NCBI RefSeq assembly: GCF_013087515.1 | Contig: NZ_JABFCN010000058.1 | Span: forward strand, 1-64,000 | From: Rhizobium sophorae | GTDB lineage: Bacteria > Pseudomonadota > Alphaproteobacteria > Rhizobiales > Rhizobiaceae | Direction: 5' to 3' | Length of the DNA: 64,000 nucleotides | Program-made: the position numbers and the translations under genes | Shown here: positions 25,785-34,262 of the stretch, one piece after another | Layout of the letters: each line of letters opens with the position of its first letter | How positions within the stretch are numbered: position 1 is the first letter of the stretch | The notes under the pieces: model-generated | Told to the model about the DNA's origin: nothing | The model's database searches: none | The model's input: only the letters and a program-made list of their open reading frames with translations

Positions 25785-26885
25785 ATGCCTTTGCCCACAA
25801 GGAGTGCATCGTTGAGAAAACCGCCCAGAATACTCGCTGTCGCTCTTGTTGCGGCAGCGCTCCTGCTTCCCCTGCGCAATGCCATGGCGGATCAATCCGC
25901 CGCACCCGCCCTTACCGTGTCGCTGGTGACCCCGGCTGAGCGAGACTGGCCGGAAACCGTTCCCGCAAGCGGCTGGCTGAAACCCTGGCAGGAAGCCATC
26001 ATCGCTTCCGAGACGAGCGGTCTGCGCGTAACCGAAATCCTGGCCGACGTCGGCTCCGTGGTTAAGAAGGGGCAGATTCTCGTGCGGCTGTCGCAGGACA
26101 GCGTGCAGGCCGACCTTCGCAAGCAGGAGGCGGCCGTCGTCACCGCTCAGGCAAACCTGACAAAGGCGAAGGCCAATGCGGATCGGGCTCGGCAGCTACG
26201 CTCTTCGGGCGCCCTCTCGGATGAAAAGATCGTCGAATATCTCGCTGACGAACAGACGGCGACGGCAAGTCTTGCGTCTGAAGAGGCGGCGCTCGACAGC
26301 CAGAAGATCAAGCTCGACCAGACAACCGTCACGGCCGTCGACGACGGCCTGATAACCTCGCGATCGGCCGAACTCGGCGCGGTCGTCTCGTCGGGCACCG
26401 AACTGTTTCGCCTGGTCCGCCAGCAGCGGGTCGAATGGCAGGCCGAGGTTTCGGCTCGTTACCTCTCACGCATCTCGGAGGGATTGAGCGTCGACATCGA
26501 CGGGCCGGACGGACGTCCCGTTCAGGGCAAGGTAAGGCTCGTCGGACCTTCGATCGACACCAATACAAGCCGGGCAATCGTGTATGTCGCGCTTCCGCAG
26601 GATGTTCAGCCGCGCACCGGCCTTTATGTCACCGGCACCATCGAACTGAGGACCACACCGGCACTGACGGTTCCGGAGACCGCGATCGTGTTCCGTGACG
26701 GCATAAACTACGTCTTCACTGCCGGCGAGGACAAGCGAGTAAGGCGGGTTCGGGTGGAGACCGGACGCCGCAACGACGGCGAAGTCGAGATCATCTCCGG
26801 CATAGATAAGTCGGCGAGAGTGGTGACGTCAGGCGGAGCGTTTCTGTCCGACAACGATCTCGTGAAGACTGCGGGAGAAGGCTGA
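25785..26885 (+). CDS. RND efflux periplasmic adaptor (membrane fusion protein)
   Basis: This protein of about 366 aa has a signal sequence (ILAVALVAAALLLPLRNAMA), a barrel-sandwich/lipoyl half with GWLKPWQEAIIASETSGL and ILADVGSVVKKGQILVRL, a helical hairpin (about 105-165), and a C-terminal beta-barrel with TGLYVTGTIEL. It links inner-membrane pump and outer-membrane channel. Two starts are possible: the ATG at 25785, or a TTG at 25812 that has an excellent AAGGAG site 7 bases upstream and gives a normal signal peptide. The stop overlaps the pump start as TGATG. Confidence 0.9.
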   Translation: MPLPTRSASLRKPPRILAVALVAAALLLPLRNAMADQSAAPALTVSLVTPAERDWPETVPASGWLKPWQEAIIASETSGLRVTEILADVGSVVKKGQILVRLSQDSVQADLRKQEAAVVTAQANLTKAKANADRARQLRSSGALSDEKIVEYLADEQTATASLASEEAALDSQKIKLDQTTVTAVDDGLITSRSAELGAVVSSGTELFRLVRQQRVEWQAEVSARYLSRISEGLSVDIDGPDGRPVQGKVRLVGPSIDTNTSRAIVYVALPQDVQPRTGLYVTGTIELRTTPALTVPETAIVFRDGINYVFTAGEDKRVRRVRVETGRRNDGEVEIISGIDKSARVVTSGGAFLSDNDLVKTAGEG

Positions 26886-29800
26886 TGAATTTTTCCGCAT
26901 TTTCGATCCGCAATCCCGTACCGGCAATCCTGCTCTTTGCGATGCTTGCCGTCGGCGGTTTGCTGGCCTTCAAGCAATTACCGATTCAGAACTTCCCCGA
27001 TATGGACCTCCCGACCATCAAAGTGACCGCGACGCTCGATGGCGCAGCACCGGCGCAGCTCGAAACGGAGGTCGCCCGCACGATCGAGGACAATCTTGCC
27101 TCGCTGAGCTATCTCGACCACGTCACCACGACGATCACCGACGGCACTGTGTCGATCAGCGTGTCCTTCAAACTGGAAAAGGACAGCGAAACGGCCCTGA
27201 ACGAGGTTCGCAACGCCGTCGACAGCGCAAAGGCCGATCTGCCGGCGCAGATGCAAACGCCAAGCGTCACCAAAGTCACCGTGCAGAGTTCGGCGCTGGT
27301 CACCTATGCCATCCAGTCTGCCGCCCTTAATGAAACCGAGCTCTCCTGGTTCATCGACAACGATTTGACCAAGGCGCTCCTGTCGGTACCGGGCGTCGGA
27401 CAGGTCAACCGCATCGGCGGTGTCGACCGCGAGGTTCACGTCGACCTCGATCCGACAACGATGGCCGCTTTCGGCGTCACGGCGACCACTGTGTCGGCGC
27501 AATTGAAGTCGGTTCAGGCCGATACTTCAGGTGGCCTTGGAGAGATTGGCGGCACTCGTCAGACATTGCGCACGCTCGGCGCCGTGGCATCGGTCGATGC
27601 TCTGAAGGAGCTTAGAATTCCCCTCGCCAACGGGCAGCAGGTTCGTCTCGACGATGTCGCATCCGTCACGGACAGCTTCGCGGAGCGCTCCTCGATGGCC
27701 TATCTCGACGGCAAACCGGTGGTCGCGGTCGAGATCAAGCGTTCGAACGGGTTTTCGGACAGCGGTGTCGCGGACGATGTCGACCAGGCGATGAAACAGT
27801 TCGCAGCCAAGCATTCCAACGTCCAGATCGAGGAGGCCTACAGCACGATCGGACCGATCATCGACAACTACGATGGTTCGATGCACATGCTGTACGAAGG
27901 CGCGATTCTGGCGATCATCGTCGTCTGGCTCTTCCTTCGGGACTGGCGTGCGACGATCCTGTCGGCCGTGGCGCTGCCGCTGTCGGTCATACCAACCTTC
28001 CTTGTCATGTACCTGGCCGGCTTCAGCCTGAATATCGTCACTTTGCTGGCGCTGTCGCTCGTGGTCGGCATCCTCGTCGATGATGCTATCGTCGAGGTCG
28101 AGAACATCGCCCGCCACCTGCAGATGGGCAAGCGGCCGATCGACGCCGCTCTGGAGGCGGCCAACGAGATCGGGCTCGCCGTCATCGCCACCACCTTCAC
28201 GTTGGTCGCGGTCTTCCTGCCGACAGCCTTCATGAGCGGCATACCGGGACTTATATTCCGCCAGTTCGGTATCACCGCCGCAGTGGCGGTCCTCGTCTCG
28301 CTCGTCGTCGCACGGCTGCTGACGCCCATGATGGCCGCCTATTTCATGAAGGCCCATCCGACCGAGGAAAAGGACGGCCGCATCATGCGCGCCTATCTGG
28401 CAATCGTGAAAGCCGCCATGAACCGCAGGAAGACCACGGTGGCCGTGACTGCCGTCGTCGTCGCACTTTCGCTCGCCACCATCCCACTCCTGAAATCCGG
28501 TTTCCTGCCTGCTTCCGACGACGCGCGAGCTCAGATCACGCTCACCATGCAGCCGGGTGCTACTATCGAGCAGACGAACGCCACGACCACGAAGGCCGCC
28601 GATATCGTCGGCAAGCTCACGGACGTGACACATGTCTTTTCCTCGGTCGGTTCCGCATCCTCGGGCGGCGGCCCCGACTCCAGCACCACGAGCAGCGTCG
28701 GATCCGCCACGATCGTCGCTGTGCTGCCGCCCATCGGCGAGCGTGATCGCAAACAGTCGGAAATCGAAAACGACATCCGGCAGGCGCTCTCGGTCCTTCC
28801 CGGCGTGCGGGTCGCGGTCGGCGGCGGCGGCAACGGCACGAAGCTGGAGATCACCCTTGCCAGTGACGATGCCGACACGCTTGACGGCGCAAGCACGGCG
28901 CTCGAAGAACAGCTCCGCACGCTGCAGGGCATCGGCGCGGTGACATCGACCGCGGCCAGACAGGCGCCGGAGATTCAGATTACGCCCGACTTCGCCCGCG
29001 CAGCAGCGCTCGGGGTGACCTCGAGCGCCATCGCCGAGGCCGTGCGCGTGGCCACGAACGGGGAATACTCCGCCGACCTGCCGAAGCTCAACCTTCCGCA
29101 GCGCCAGGTTCCGATCGTCGTCCGCTTCAGCCCCGAGACGCGCACGAAGCTCGACGACATCAAGAACATGCGCGTGTCAGGAACGAACGGCAATGTCGAT
29201 CTCGGATCGATCGCCGATATCCGGATCGGCGGCAGCCCGTCGGAGATCGACCGCATCGACCGGATGCGCAATGTCACCCTTTCCGTCGAGCTCAACGGCC
29301 GCATCCTGGGCGACGTCAACCGCGAGGCGCAGGCTCTGCCGGCACTCCAGCGTCTGCCGCCAGGTGTCATCCTCGTCGAACAGGGCGAACTTCAGCGCAG
29401 TTCGGAGTTGTTCCAGAGTTTTGGCCTTGCAATGGCGATCGGTGTGTTCTGCATCTACGCAGTCCTCGTCCTGCTCTTCCACGACTTCCTGCAGCCACTC
29501 ACCCTTTTGATGGCTCTGCCGCTCTCGCTCGGCGGTGCGCTGGTGCCGCTGGTGGTGACCGGAACCAGCTTCTCGATGTCCGCCGTCATCGGGCTGCTCA
29601 TGCTCATGGGCGTGGTGACGAAGAACTCCATCCTTCTCATCGAATACGCGATCATGTCGCGTCGCCAGGGCATGTCGCGGTTCGACGCCCTTGTAGATGC
29701 CTGCCACAAGCGCGCGCGACCCATCATCATGACCACCATCGCCATGGCATTCGGCATGCTTCCGGTCGCTCTGAGCCTGACAGGCGGCGATTCCAGCTTC

Positions 29801-30031
29801 CGCCAGCCGATGGCGATCGTGGTGATCGGCGGGGTGATGATGTCGACGTTGCTCAGCCTCATCGTCATCCCTGTCATCTTCACCTTCGTCGACGACCTCA
29901 ACGAGGCAATCAAGCGCCTCGTGCGCCCGACCGGGCCTAATACCGCCGACTCGGAACCGCAGGCATCCAATGATCGCGCGGCGATCACCTTCAAGCCCGG
30001 GCTTTCGAAGCGAGGGCAAGGTCAGAGATGA
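26885..30031 (+). CDS. RND-family multidrug efflux permease (HAE-1 type)
   Basis: This 1048-aa inner-membrane proton antiporter has a first membrane helix at residues 10-30, a large periplasmic porter domain, a helix cluster with the proton-relay aspartates in LVVGILVDDAIVEVENI (about residues 395-412), a second periplasmic loop and a final helix bundle. The first motif QLPIQNFPDMDLPTI is typical of the HAE-1 group that exports organic compounds rather than metals. Substrates are unknown. It is coupled to the adaptor gene and followed by a hairpin at 30154-30176. Confidence 0.93.
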   Translation: MNFSAFSIRNPVPAILLFAMLAVGGLLAFKQLPIQNFPDMDLPTIKVTATLDGAAPAQLETEVARTIEDNLASLSYLDHVTTTITDGTVSISVSFKLEKDSETALNEVRNAVDSAKADLPAQMQTPSVTKVTVQSSALVTYAIQSAALNETELSWFIDNDLTKALLSVPGVGQVNRIGGVDREVHVDLDPTTMAAFGVTATTVSAQLKSVQADTSGGLGEIGGTRQTLRTLGAVASVDALKELRIPLANGQQVRLDDVASVTDSFAERSSMAYLDGKPVVAVEIKRSNGFSDSGVADDVDQAMKQFAAKHSNVQIEEAYSTIGPIIDNYDGSMHMLYEGAILAIIVVWLFLRDWRATILSAVALPLSVIPTFLVMYLAGFSLNIVTLLALSLVVGILVDDAIVEVENIARHLQMGKRPIDAALEAANEIGLAVIATTFTLVAVFLPTAFMSGIPGLIFRQFGITAAVAVLVSLVVARLLTPMMAAYFMKAHPTEEKDGRIMRAYLAIVKAAMNRRKTTVAVTAVVVALSLATIPLLKSGFLPASDDARAQITLTMQPGATIEQTNATTTKAADIVGKLTDVTHVFSSVGSASSGGGPDSSTTSSVGSATIVAVLPPIGERDRKQSEIENDIRQALSVLPGVRVAVGGGGNGTKLEITLASDDADTLDGASTALEEQLRTLQGIGAVTSTAARQAPEIQITPDFARAAALGVTSSAIAEAVRVATNGEYSADLPKLNLPQRQVPIVVRFSPETRTKLDDIKNMRVSGTNGNVDLGSIADIRIGGSPSEIDRIDRMRNVTLSVELNGRILGDVNREAQALPALQRLPPGVILVEQGELQRSSELFQSFGLAMAIGVFCIYAVLVLLFHDFLQPLTLLMALPLSLGGALVPLVVTGTSFSMSAVIGLLMLMGVVTKNSILLIEYAIMSRRQGMSRFDALVDACHKRARPIIMTTIAMAFGMLPVALSLTGGDSSFRQPMAIVVIGGVMMSTLLSLIVIPVIFTFVDDLNEAIKRLVRPTGPNTADSEPQASNDRAAITFKPGLSKRGQGQR

Positions 30032-30153
30032 CTGCTTTTGGCACGTTATTCGCAAGATGGCCGCGCCCGATACGGGCGACGCTGGCGACTTTCATGACAA
30101 CCTCTTCGGTCGAATTCCCTCCCCCGGAACGAGACCGCGGGACGTATTCCCCC

Positions 30154-30176
30154 GCAGGCGGCCTCGCGCCGCCTGC
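30154..30176 (+). terminator. Hairpin after the efflux operon (possible terminator)
   Basis: A perfect 9-bp stem (GCAGGCGGC with GCCGCCTGC) with a 5-base loop lies 123 bases after the permease stop. No T-run follows, so it may be a weak or factor-assisted terminator, or an mRNA 3'-end stabiliser. Confidence 0.5.
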
Positions 30177-30230
30177 GCGTCCTGCATCTTCTCTGCCAAC
30201 AGCCTACCTCGCCCGCGTCGCAGAATGAAC

Positions 30231-30273
30231 CTTTACCGAACTTTACACTTCCTTAACCGCGCTTAACCTCCAC
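30231..30273 (+). promoter_or_regulatory. 43-bp response-regulator-type element, copy C
   Basis: TTTACC, TTTACA, TTAACC and TTAACC half-sites are spaced as in copies A and B, with 34 of 43 positions matching copy A. It lies after the efflux operon, outside its promoters, and ends 42 bases before the ATG of a small open frame at 30316. That is almost the same distance as copy B has to the outer-membrane channel gene. Confidence 0.7.
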
Positions 30274-30315
30274 ACAGCTATTAGAGTTCGACCTCAGTTC
30301 AATCCGGAGTGTCGT

Positions 30316-30525
30316 ATGTCCAAGGCACATCGAAATATTCTGCGTTGCCGCTTCGCGGAGCGGAAAGTCATATTTGCCGAGATTTGGCGGTGGTTGCTGA
30401 AGCTTGATTCAAAGAATATCTCAATTGCTGCTTTCTTAAGTCCCGGGATCCAATCTCGCGCAGAAACCGTTCGAATAGAGCGTCATGCTCTACTGGAAGA
30501 CATTTCAATTGGAGGAACGGGGTGA
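30316..30525 (+). CDS. Small hypothetical protein downstream of 43-bp element C
   Basis: This 69-aa open frame has a CCGGAG ribosome site 6 bases before its ATG. It is basic and contains a short aromatic stretch (IFAEIWRWLLKL) but no recognised family, signal peptide or motif. Its support is positional: element C ends 42 bases upstream, as at the outer-membrane channel gene. It could equally be a chance frame in a 655-base intergenic region between the efflux operon and a LacI gene. Confidence 0.3.
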   Translation: MSKAHRNILRCRFAERKVIFAEIWRWLLKLDSKNISIAAFLSPGIQSRAETVRIERHALLEDISIGGTG

Positions 30526-30548
30526 TCGATGCTCATCTCCTCTTTCTC

Positions 30549-30562
30549 TAACGTTATCGTTA
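30549..30562. promoter_or_regulatory. Candidate operator 1 for the fucosidase-locus LacI regulator
   Basis: TAACGTTATCGTTA is an inverted repeat with perfect 5-bp arms TAACG and CGTTA. Its core GTTATCGTTA recurs exactly at 30641-30650. Both lie upstream of the LacI gene at 30687, which with the fucosidase gene forms a two-gene operon, so autoregulation is likely. Confidence 0.55.
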
Positions 30563-30640
30563 CCGTTAAATCTTGTCAAAGAGATTCTCGGCGCATTGCA
30601 CCAGGCCTGCTCAGCCTTGGCTTTCCTGGAAATTGTGTTA

Positions 30641-30650
30641 GTTATCGTTA
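30641..30650. promoter_or_regulatory. Candidate operator 2 for the fucosidase-locus LacI regulator
   Basis: The exact second copy of GTTATCGTTA lies 88 bases after the first and 36 bases before the LacI start codon. The surrounding dyad is less perfect than at operator 1. Two sites at this distance would allow repression by looping. Confidence 0.45.
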
Positions 30651-30686
30651 TCGCAAATTCCTGCCCATCCTAAAGAGACAATCCAA

Positions 30687-31694
30687 TTGAGCCGCGCCAA
30701 AGAGCCAGAATCCAAAATAACCATCGCCGATGTCGCCCGCGCCGCAGGGGTGTCGCCGATGACGGTATCGCGCGTGCTCAATGATCGCGGCGGAGCCAGT
30801 GCGGAGACCAGTCAGCGGATTATTTTAGCGGCGAGCGAACTCAATTACCGGCCCAATCCCTTTGCGCGCGGATTGCGGTCCGATCGATCGAAGGCCATCG
30901 GCCTTCTCGTTCCCGACATCACCAATCCATTCTTTCCCGAAGTCATCAGGGGAGCCGAGGATGCCGCGAGCGCTGCCGGCTACAACCTGCTTCTGTCCAA
31001 TGTCGTCGAAAACAGCAAGCGGGAGGAAGAACTCATCGAGACGCTGCTGCGGCACCGGGTCGACGGGATCATCGTCTGCAGCCCGCGGCTGCCCGATGCC
31101 GCACTGCATAAGGCGCTTGCGCTCCACCGTGCCGTGGTGCTCATCAATCGCGAGGCGCCCAACGAGGTCGCCGGGACGATTGTCACCGATTACGAAACGG
31201 GAGCGTCGCGTGCCATCGACCATCTGGTCGAGCGCGGGCGCCGCAGGATAGCGATCATCGCCGGGCCGCGCAGTTCGTTTGGTGGCAAGGGCCGTCTTGT
31301 CGGCTTTCGCAAGACCCTGGCGGTCCACGGGCTCAAGGCACAGGGCATCGTTTATTGCGATCCGACCGCAGCGGGCGGCCAGACGGCGGCGGCGCAATTG
31401 CTGGCGGAGACACCCGGCATCGATGCCCTCGTCTGCTACAACGACCTCAATGCGATCGGCGCCATGAAGGCCTGCCGGGCTGCCGGCGTTTCGATCCCCG
31501 GGCAAATCGCCCTGATCGGTTTCGACGACATTCCGACTGCCGAACTGCTGTCTCCGGCACTAACCACCTTGCGGGTGCAGAAGCGGGAAATGGGTGAGGA
31601 AGCCGTGCGTCTGCTGCTCAGCCGCATCGCCACCAGAAACCGCCAGCACGGCATCGTCATCGTGCCCGAACTCATTATCCGCGAAACAACCTGA
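30687..31694 (+). CDS. LacI-family transcriptional regulator of the fucosidase locus
   Basis: This 335-aa repressor has an N-terminal helix-turn-helix (TIADVARAAGVSPMTVSRVL) and hinge (NYRPNPFARGLRS), followed by a sugar-binding-protein-like core (IGLLVPDITNPFFPEVIRGAE). The start is a TTG at 30687: the next ATG lies inside the DNA-binding helix and cannot be the start. The GH29 alpha-L-fucosidase gene begins 28 bases after its stop, so it should sense L-fucose or a fucosylated sugar. Confidence 0.9.
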   Translation: MSRAKEPESKITIADVARAAGVSPMTVSRVLNDRGGASAETSQRIILAASELNYRPNPFARGLRSDRSKAIGLLVPDITNPFFPEVIRGAEDAASAAGYNLLLSNVVENSKREEELIETLLRHRVDGIIVCSPRLPDAALHKALALHRAVVLINREAPNEVAGTIVTDYETGASRAIDHLVERGRRRIAIIAGPRSSFGGKGRLVGFRKTLAVHGLKAQGIVYCDPTAAGGQTAAAQLLAETPGIDALVCYNDLNAIGAMKACRAAGVSIPGQIALIGFDDIPTAELLSPALTTLRVQKREMGEEAVRLLLSRIATRNRQHGIVIVPELIIRETT

Positions 31695-31722
31695 ACTCCC
31701 CCATCAACTGGAGGAATATCCG

Positions 31723-33060
31723 ATGGATATCAACAATCTGCAGTCACTGGCCCTGCCTGAGGAGAAGAAGGCCTGGTTCGTCCACGACCGCTTCGGCATG
31801 TTCGTGCACTGGGGGCTTTATGCGTTGCCGGCACGCCATGAATGGGTCAAGAGCCGCGAAGAACTGAACGACGCCGACTACCAGAAATATTTCGATCATT
31901 TCGATCCTGATCTCTACGACCCCAGTGAATGGGCCAGACGCGCAAAGGCTGCCGGCATGAAATATGTCGTGCTGACGACCAAACACCATGAAGGCTTCTG
32001 CCTCTGGGATACCAAGGCCACCGACTTCAAGGTGACCAACACGCCTTATGGGCGGGATCTGCTAGGCCCATTCGTCGACGCCTTCCGCGCCGAGGGCCTG
32101 AGGATAGGATTCTACTATTCGCTGATCGACTGGCATCATCCGGACTTCACGGTCGATCCGCGCCACCCGCAGCGCAATCATCCCGATGCGCTGAAAATCA
32201 ACGAAGGCCGGGACATGCAGCGTTACGCCGCCTTCATGCGTGAGCAGGTCCGCGAGTTGCTGACAGACTTCGGCCAGATCGACATCATGTGGTTCGATTT
32301 CAGCTATCCGCAATGGAAGCTTGGGGAGCTGGTCGGAAAGGGCCATCAGGATTGGGAAAGCGAGAAACTCGTGCGCCTGGTGCGTGAACTCGCCCCCGAT
32401 ATCATCATCAATAACCGGCTCGATCTCGCCGGCCTGCAGCCCGACATCGTCACGCCGGAGCAATACATGCCGCGCGCCCGGCCGCTCCGCGATGGCAGGC
32501 GAGTCGTCTGGGAAGCGTGCCATACGCTCAGCGGTTCCTGGGGCTATCACCGCGACGAGGACACCTGGAAGAGCACGGAACAACTGGTGCAGATGCTGGT
32601 CGGCACCGTTGCCATGGGCGGCAATCTGCTGATGAATGTCGGGCCGACGGCGCGCGGCACGCTCGACCACCGCGCGATTGCAGCCCTTGCCGCTTACGAG
32701 GAGTGGATGACACTGCACGAGCGCAGCATCGTCGGCTGCACCCAGTCCGACTTCGCCGCGCCGGCCGACTGCCGCCTGACCCAGAATGGCGATCGCCTCT
32801 ATATCCACCTCTTCAACTGGCCCTATCGCCATCTGCATTTCGATGCGCTGGCAGGAAAAGTCGAATACGCGCAGTTCCTGCATGATGGCAGCGAGGTCAC
32901 CTGGCTACGCCCGTCCTCCAATACCTTGTGGGCGAACACTCAGTTCCCCGTCGGTGAAGATCAAATGACATTCGTCCTGCCGGTGCGCCGGCCTCAGATC
33001 GTGGTCCCGGTCATCGAAGTTAAGCTCAAGGCGGGAAGCACCTCTGGCATTCAGGATTAA
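31723..33060 (+). CDS. GH29 alpha-L-fucosidase
   Basis: This 445-aa glycoside hydrolase has the family start RFGMFVHWGLYALPARHEWV, KYVVLTTKHHEGFCLWDT, and IDIMWFDFSYP, whose aspartate (about 191) is at the nucleophile position of GH29. A C-terminal beta-sandwich follows from about residue 350. No signal peptide is seen, so it acts on imported fucosides in the cytoplasm. The start at 31723 follows GGAGGA by 8 bases. No transporter gene adjoins it, so uptake must use another system. Plant xyloglucan, arabinogalactan or N-glycan fucose are possible sources. Confidence 0.92.
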   Translation: MDINNLQSLALPEEKKAWFVHDRFGMFVHWGLYALPARHEWVKSREELNDADYQKYFDHFDPDLYDPSEWARRAKAAGMKYVVLTTKHHEGFCLWDTKATDFKVTNTPYGRDLLGPFVDAFRAEGLRIGFYYSLIDWHHPDFTVDPRHPQRNHPDALKINEGRDMQRYAAFMREQVRELLTDFGQIDIMWFDFSYPQWKLGELVGKGHQDWESEKLVRLVRELAPDIIINNRLDLAGLQPDIVTPEQYMPRARPLRDGRRVVWEACHTLSGSWGYHRDEDTWKSTEQLVQMLVGTVAMGGNLLMNVGPTARGTLDHRAIAALAAYEEWMTLHERSIVGCTQSDFAAPADCRLTQNGDRLYIHLFNWPYRHLHFDALAGKVEYAQFLHDGSEVTWLRPSSNTLWANTQFPVGEDQMTFVLPVRRPQIVVPVIEVKLKAGSTSGIQD

Positions 33061-33160
33061 AGGGCGGCGGATGATTGTGCAGTTGAGATAGATTGCCTGA
33101 GCGGGCATATGCGCGCCCAGATAAACGGATCCGTCAGCCCCGCCATACACCGACAGTGGC

Positions 33161-33904
33161 TCAAGGATTGGCTTCGGTGGTCTCCACGAAGAGTTGGTTG
33201 AGTTGTTTCATCTCGAGCGCATGGGCGCGCTTTCTGAGGGCGGCTGCCTGTTTGAGTGTTGCAAGATTGTCTGTTGTCTCGATGAGGTGAGCATCGGCGA
33301 CGAGCATCTCCGCTTCAATCCTTCCCTGCTCTCTCAATTGCCAGACATCCCTGACGCGAAATTGAACCATTATCACGCCGAAAAGTGCCACGAGCGCGGA
33401 AGCGGCCATCGGCAGCCAATTGGGGACAACCGGGCCATAGGCGGAAAACAACGATGAGAGACCGCTCAAAACGATGATCCCCAATGTGAGAAAATTCCAG
33501 AGATATTGATTGACCTTGGAGGAGCGCGCATAGCCGTTTCGATGTATTCGAAGGTCACGCAATGCCTGCCTTTTGATCTCGGCTGCGTCCGAGGGAAGCA
33601 TGCTTTCGGCCGTCTCCTGCTCGATCTCCCGCCTTGCCGCCAAAACCACGTTGATGACGGCGATAGTGATCCCGAAGGTAATCATGAACCAGGCGATGTA
33701 GCGCAAAGGGACGTCATCGAGAATGACGTTTGACAAAAACTCAGGTTGAAAAAATTCAATTAAAGCACCAATCGATATCAAGAATATAGACAGGGCAACC
33801 ACTGCTATCGAAAGCATCGCCGCTATATTTCTATATCTGCCAGTCAGTGTCATTTTCTGCAGTTGAGCGCGGTCATTCCCCTCCTTTCTGAACAAATCCA
33901 TCAT
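33161..33904 (-). CDS. Four-helix membrane protein of unknown function (SLATT/DUF4231-like?)
   Basis: This 247-aa protein has two pairs of predicted membrane helices (about 28-52 and 68-90; about 138-158 and 166-186). A charged cytoplasmic loop lies between the pairs, and a long C-terminal helix rich in Ala, Leu, Glu and Lys is likely a coiled coil. Helix pairs flanked by coiled coil resemble SLATT/DUF4231 membrane effectors, but I see no diagnostic residues and make no functional claim. AGGA precedes paired ATGs at 33904 and 33901. It stands alone between the fucosidase and peptidase genes. Confidence 0.65.
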   Translation of the reverse strand: MMDLFRKEGNDRAQLQKMTLTGRYRNIAAMLSIAVVALSIFLISIGALIEFFQPEFLSNVILDDVPLRYIAWFMITFGITIAVINVVLAARREIEQETAESMLPSDAAEIKRQALRDLRIHRNGYARSSKVNQYLWNFLTLGIIVLSGLSSLFSAYGPVVPNWLPMAASALVALFGVIMVQFRVRDVWQLREQGRIEAEMLVADAHLIETTDNLATLKQAAALRKRAHALEMKQLNQLFVETTEANP

Positions 33905-34064
33905 CCTATCCTCGAGACTATAGGGTTAACCATAGTCAACCTTTTACCACGTCAGAAAGCAAGTAACGTTTGCGAGGTAATACTTTACGGACCGAATTAC
34001 CGGCTACCCTGGCCAATGTCCGGGCCGGGGCAGCCTCCGCCTCTTCAATCCGGTCGCTTCAGGC

Positions 34065-34206
34065 TATGCTGATCGCCAGCGGCCAGGTCGAGATCGCGGG
34101 CCATATATTCCTGTATCTGTCGGACGATCTGCGCGGCGTGAGCGTTCGTCAGCCGGTCGGCCCGCTCGGCGCCTTGATCGCGGCGATGATCTCCTCATGC
34201 TCGTCC
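34065..34206 (-). pseudogene. 3' remnant of a GntR/FCD regulator gene
   Basis: This stretch is a diverged copy of the end of the intact GntR gene at 36855-37559: it reads DEHEEIIAAI, then a deletion of about 7 bases shifts the frame, and AERADRL followed by AAQIVRQIQEYMARDLD resumes in the new frame. It covers roughly the last 47 codons. The rest of the gene is missing, and the peptidase gene follows 57 bases on. It is the relic of a duplicated or second regulator of this locus. Confidence 0.75.
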
Positions 34207-34262
34207 AGCCTGACAGCAGTTGAAAACCGACGCTGTCTGAGCGGGCAGGAGATCGGGCCTGC

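Noticed and set aside
30028..30228. A 66-codon frame overlapping the pump stop by ATGA
   Set aside because: Position looks like coupling, but the product is Pro/Ala-rich, spans the GC-rich hairpin and has no family features; more likely chance.
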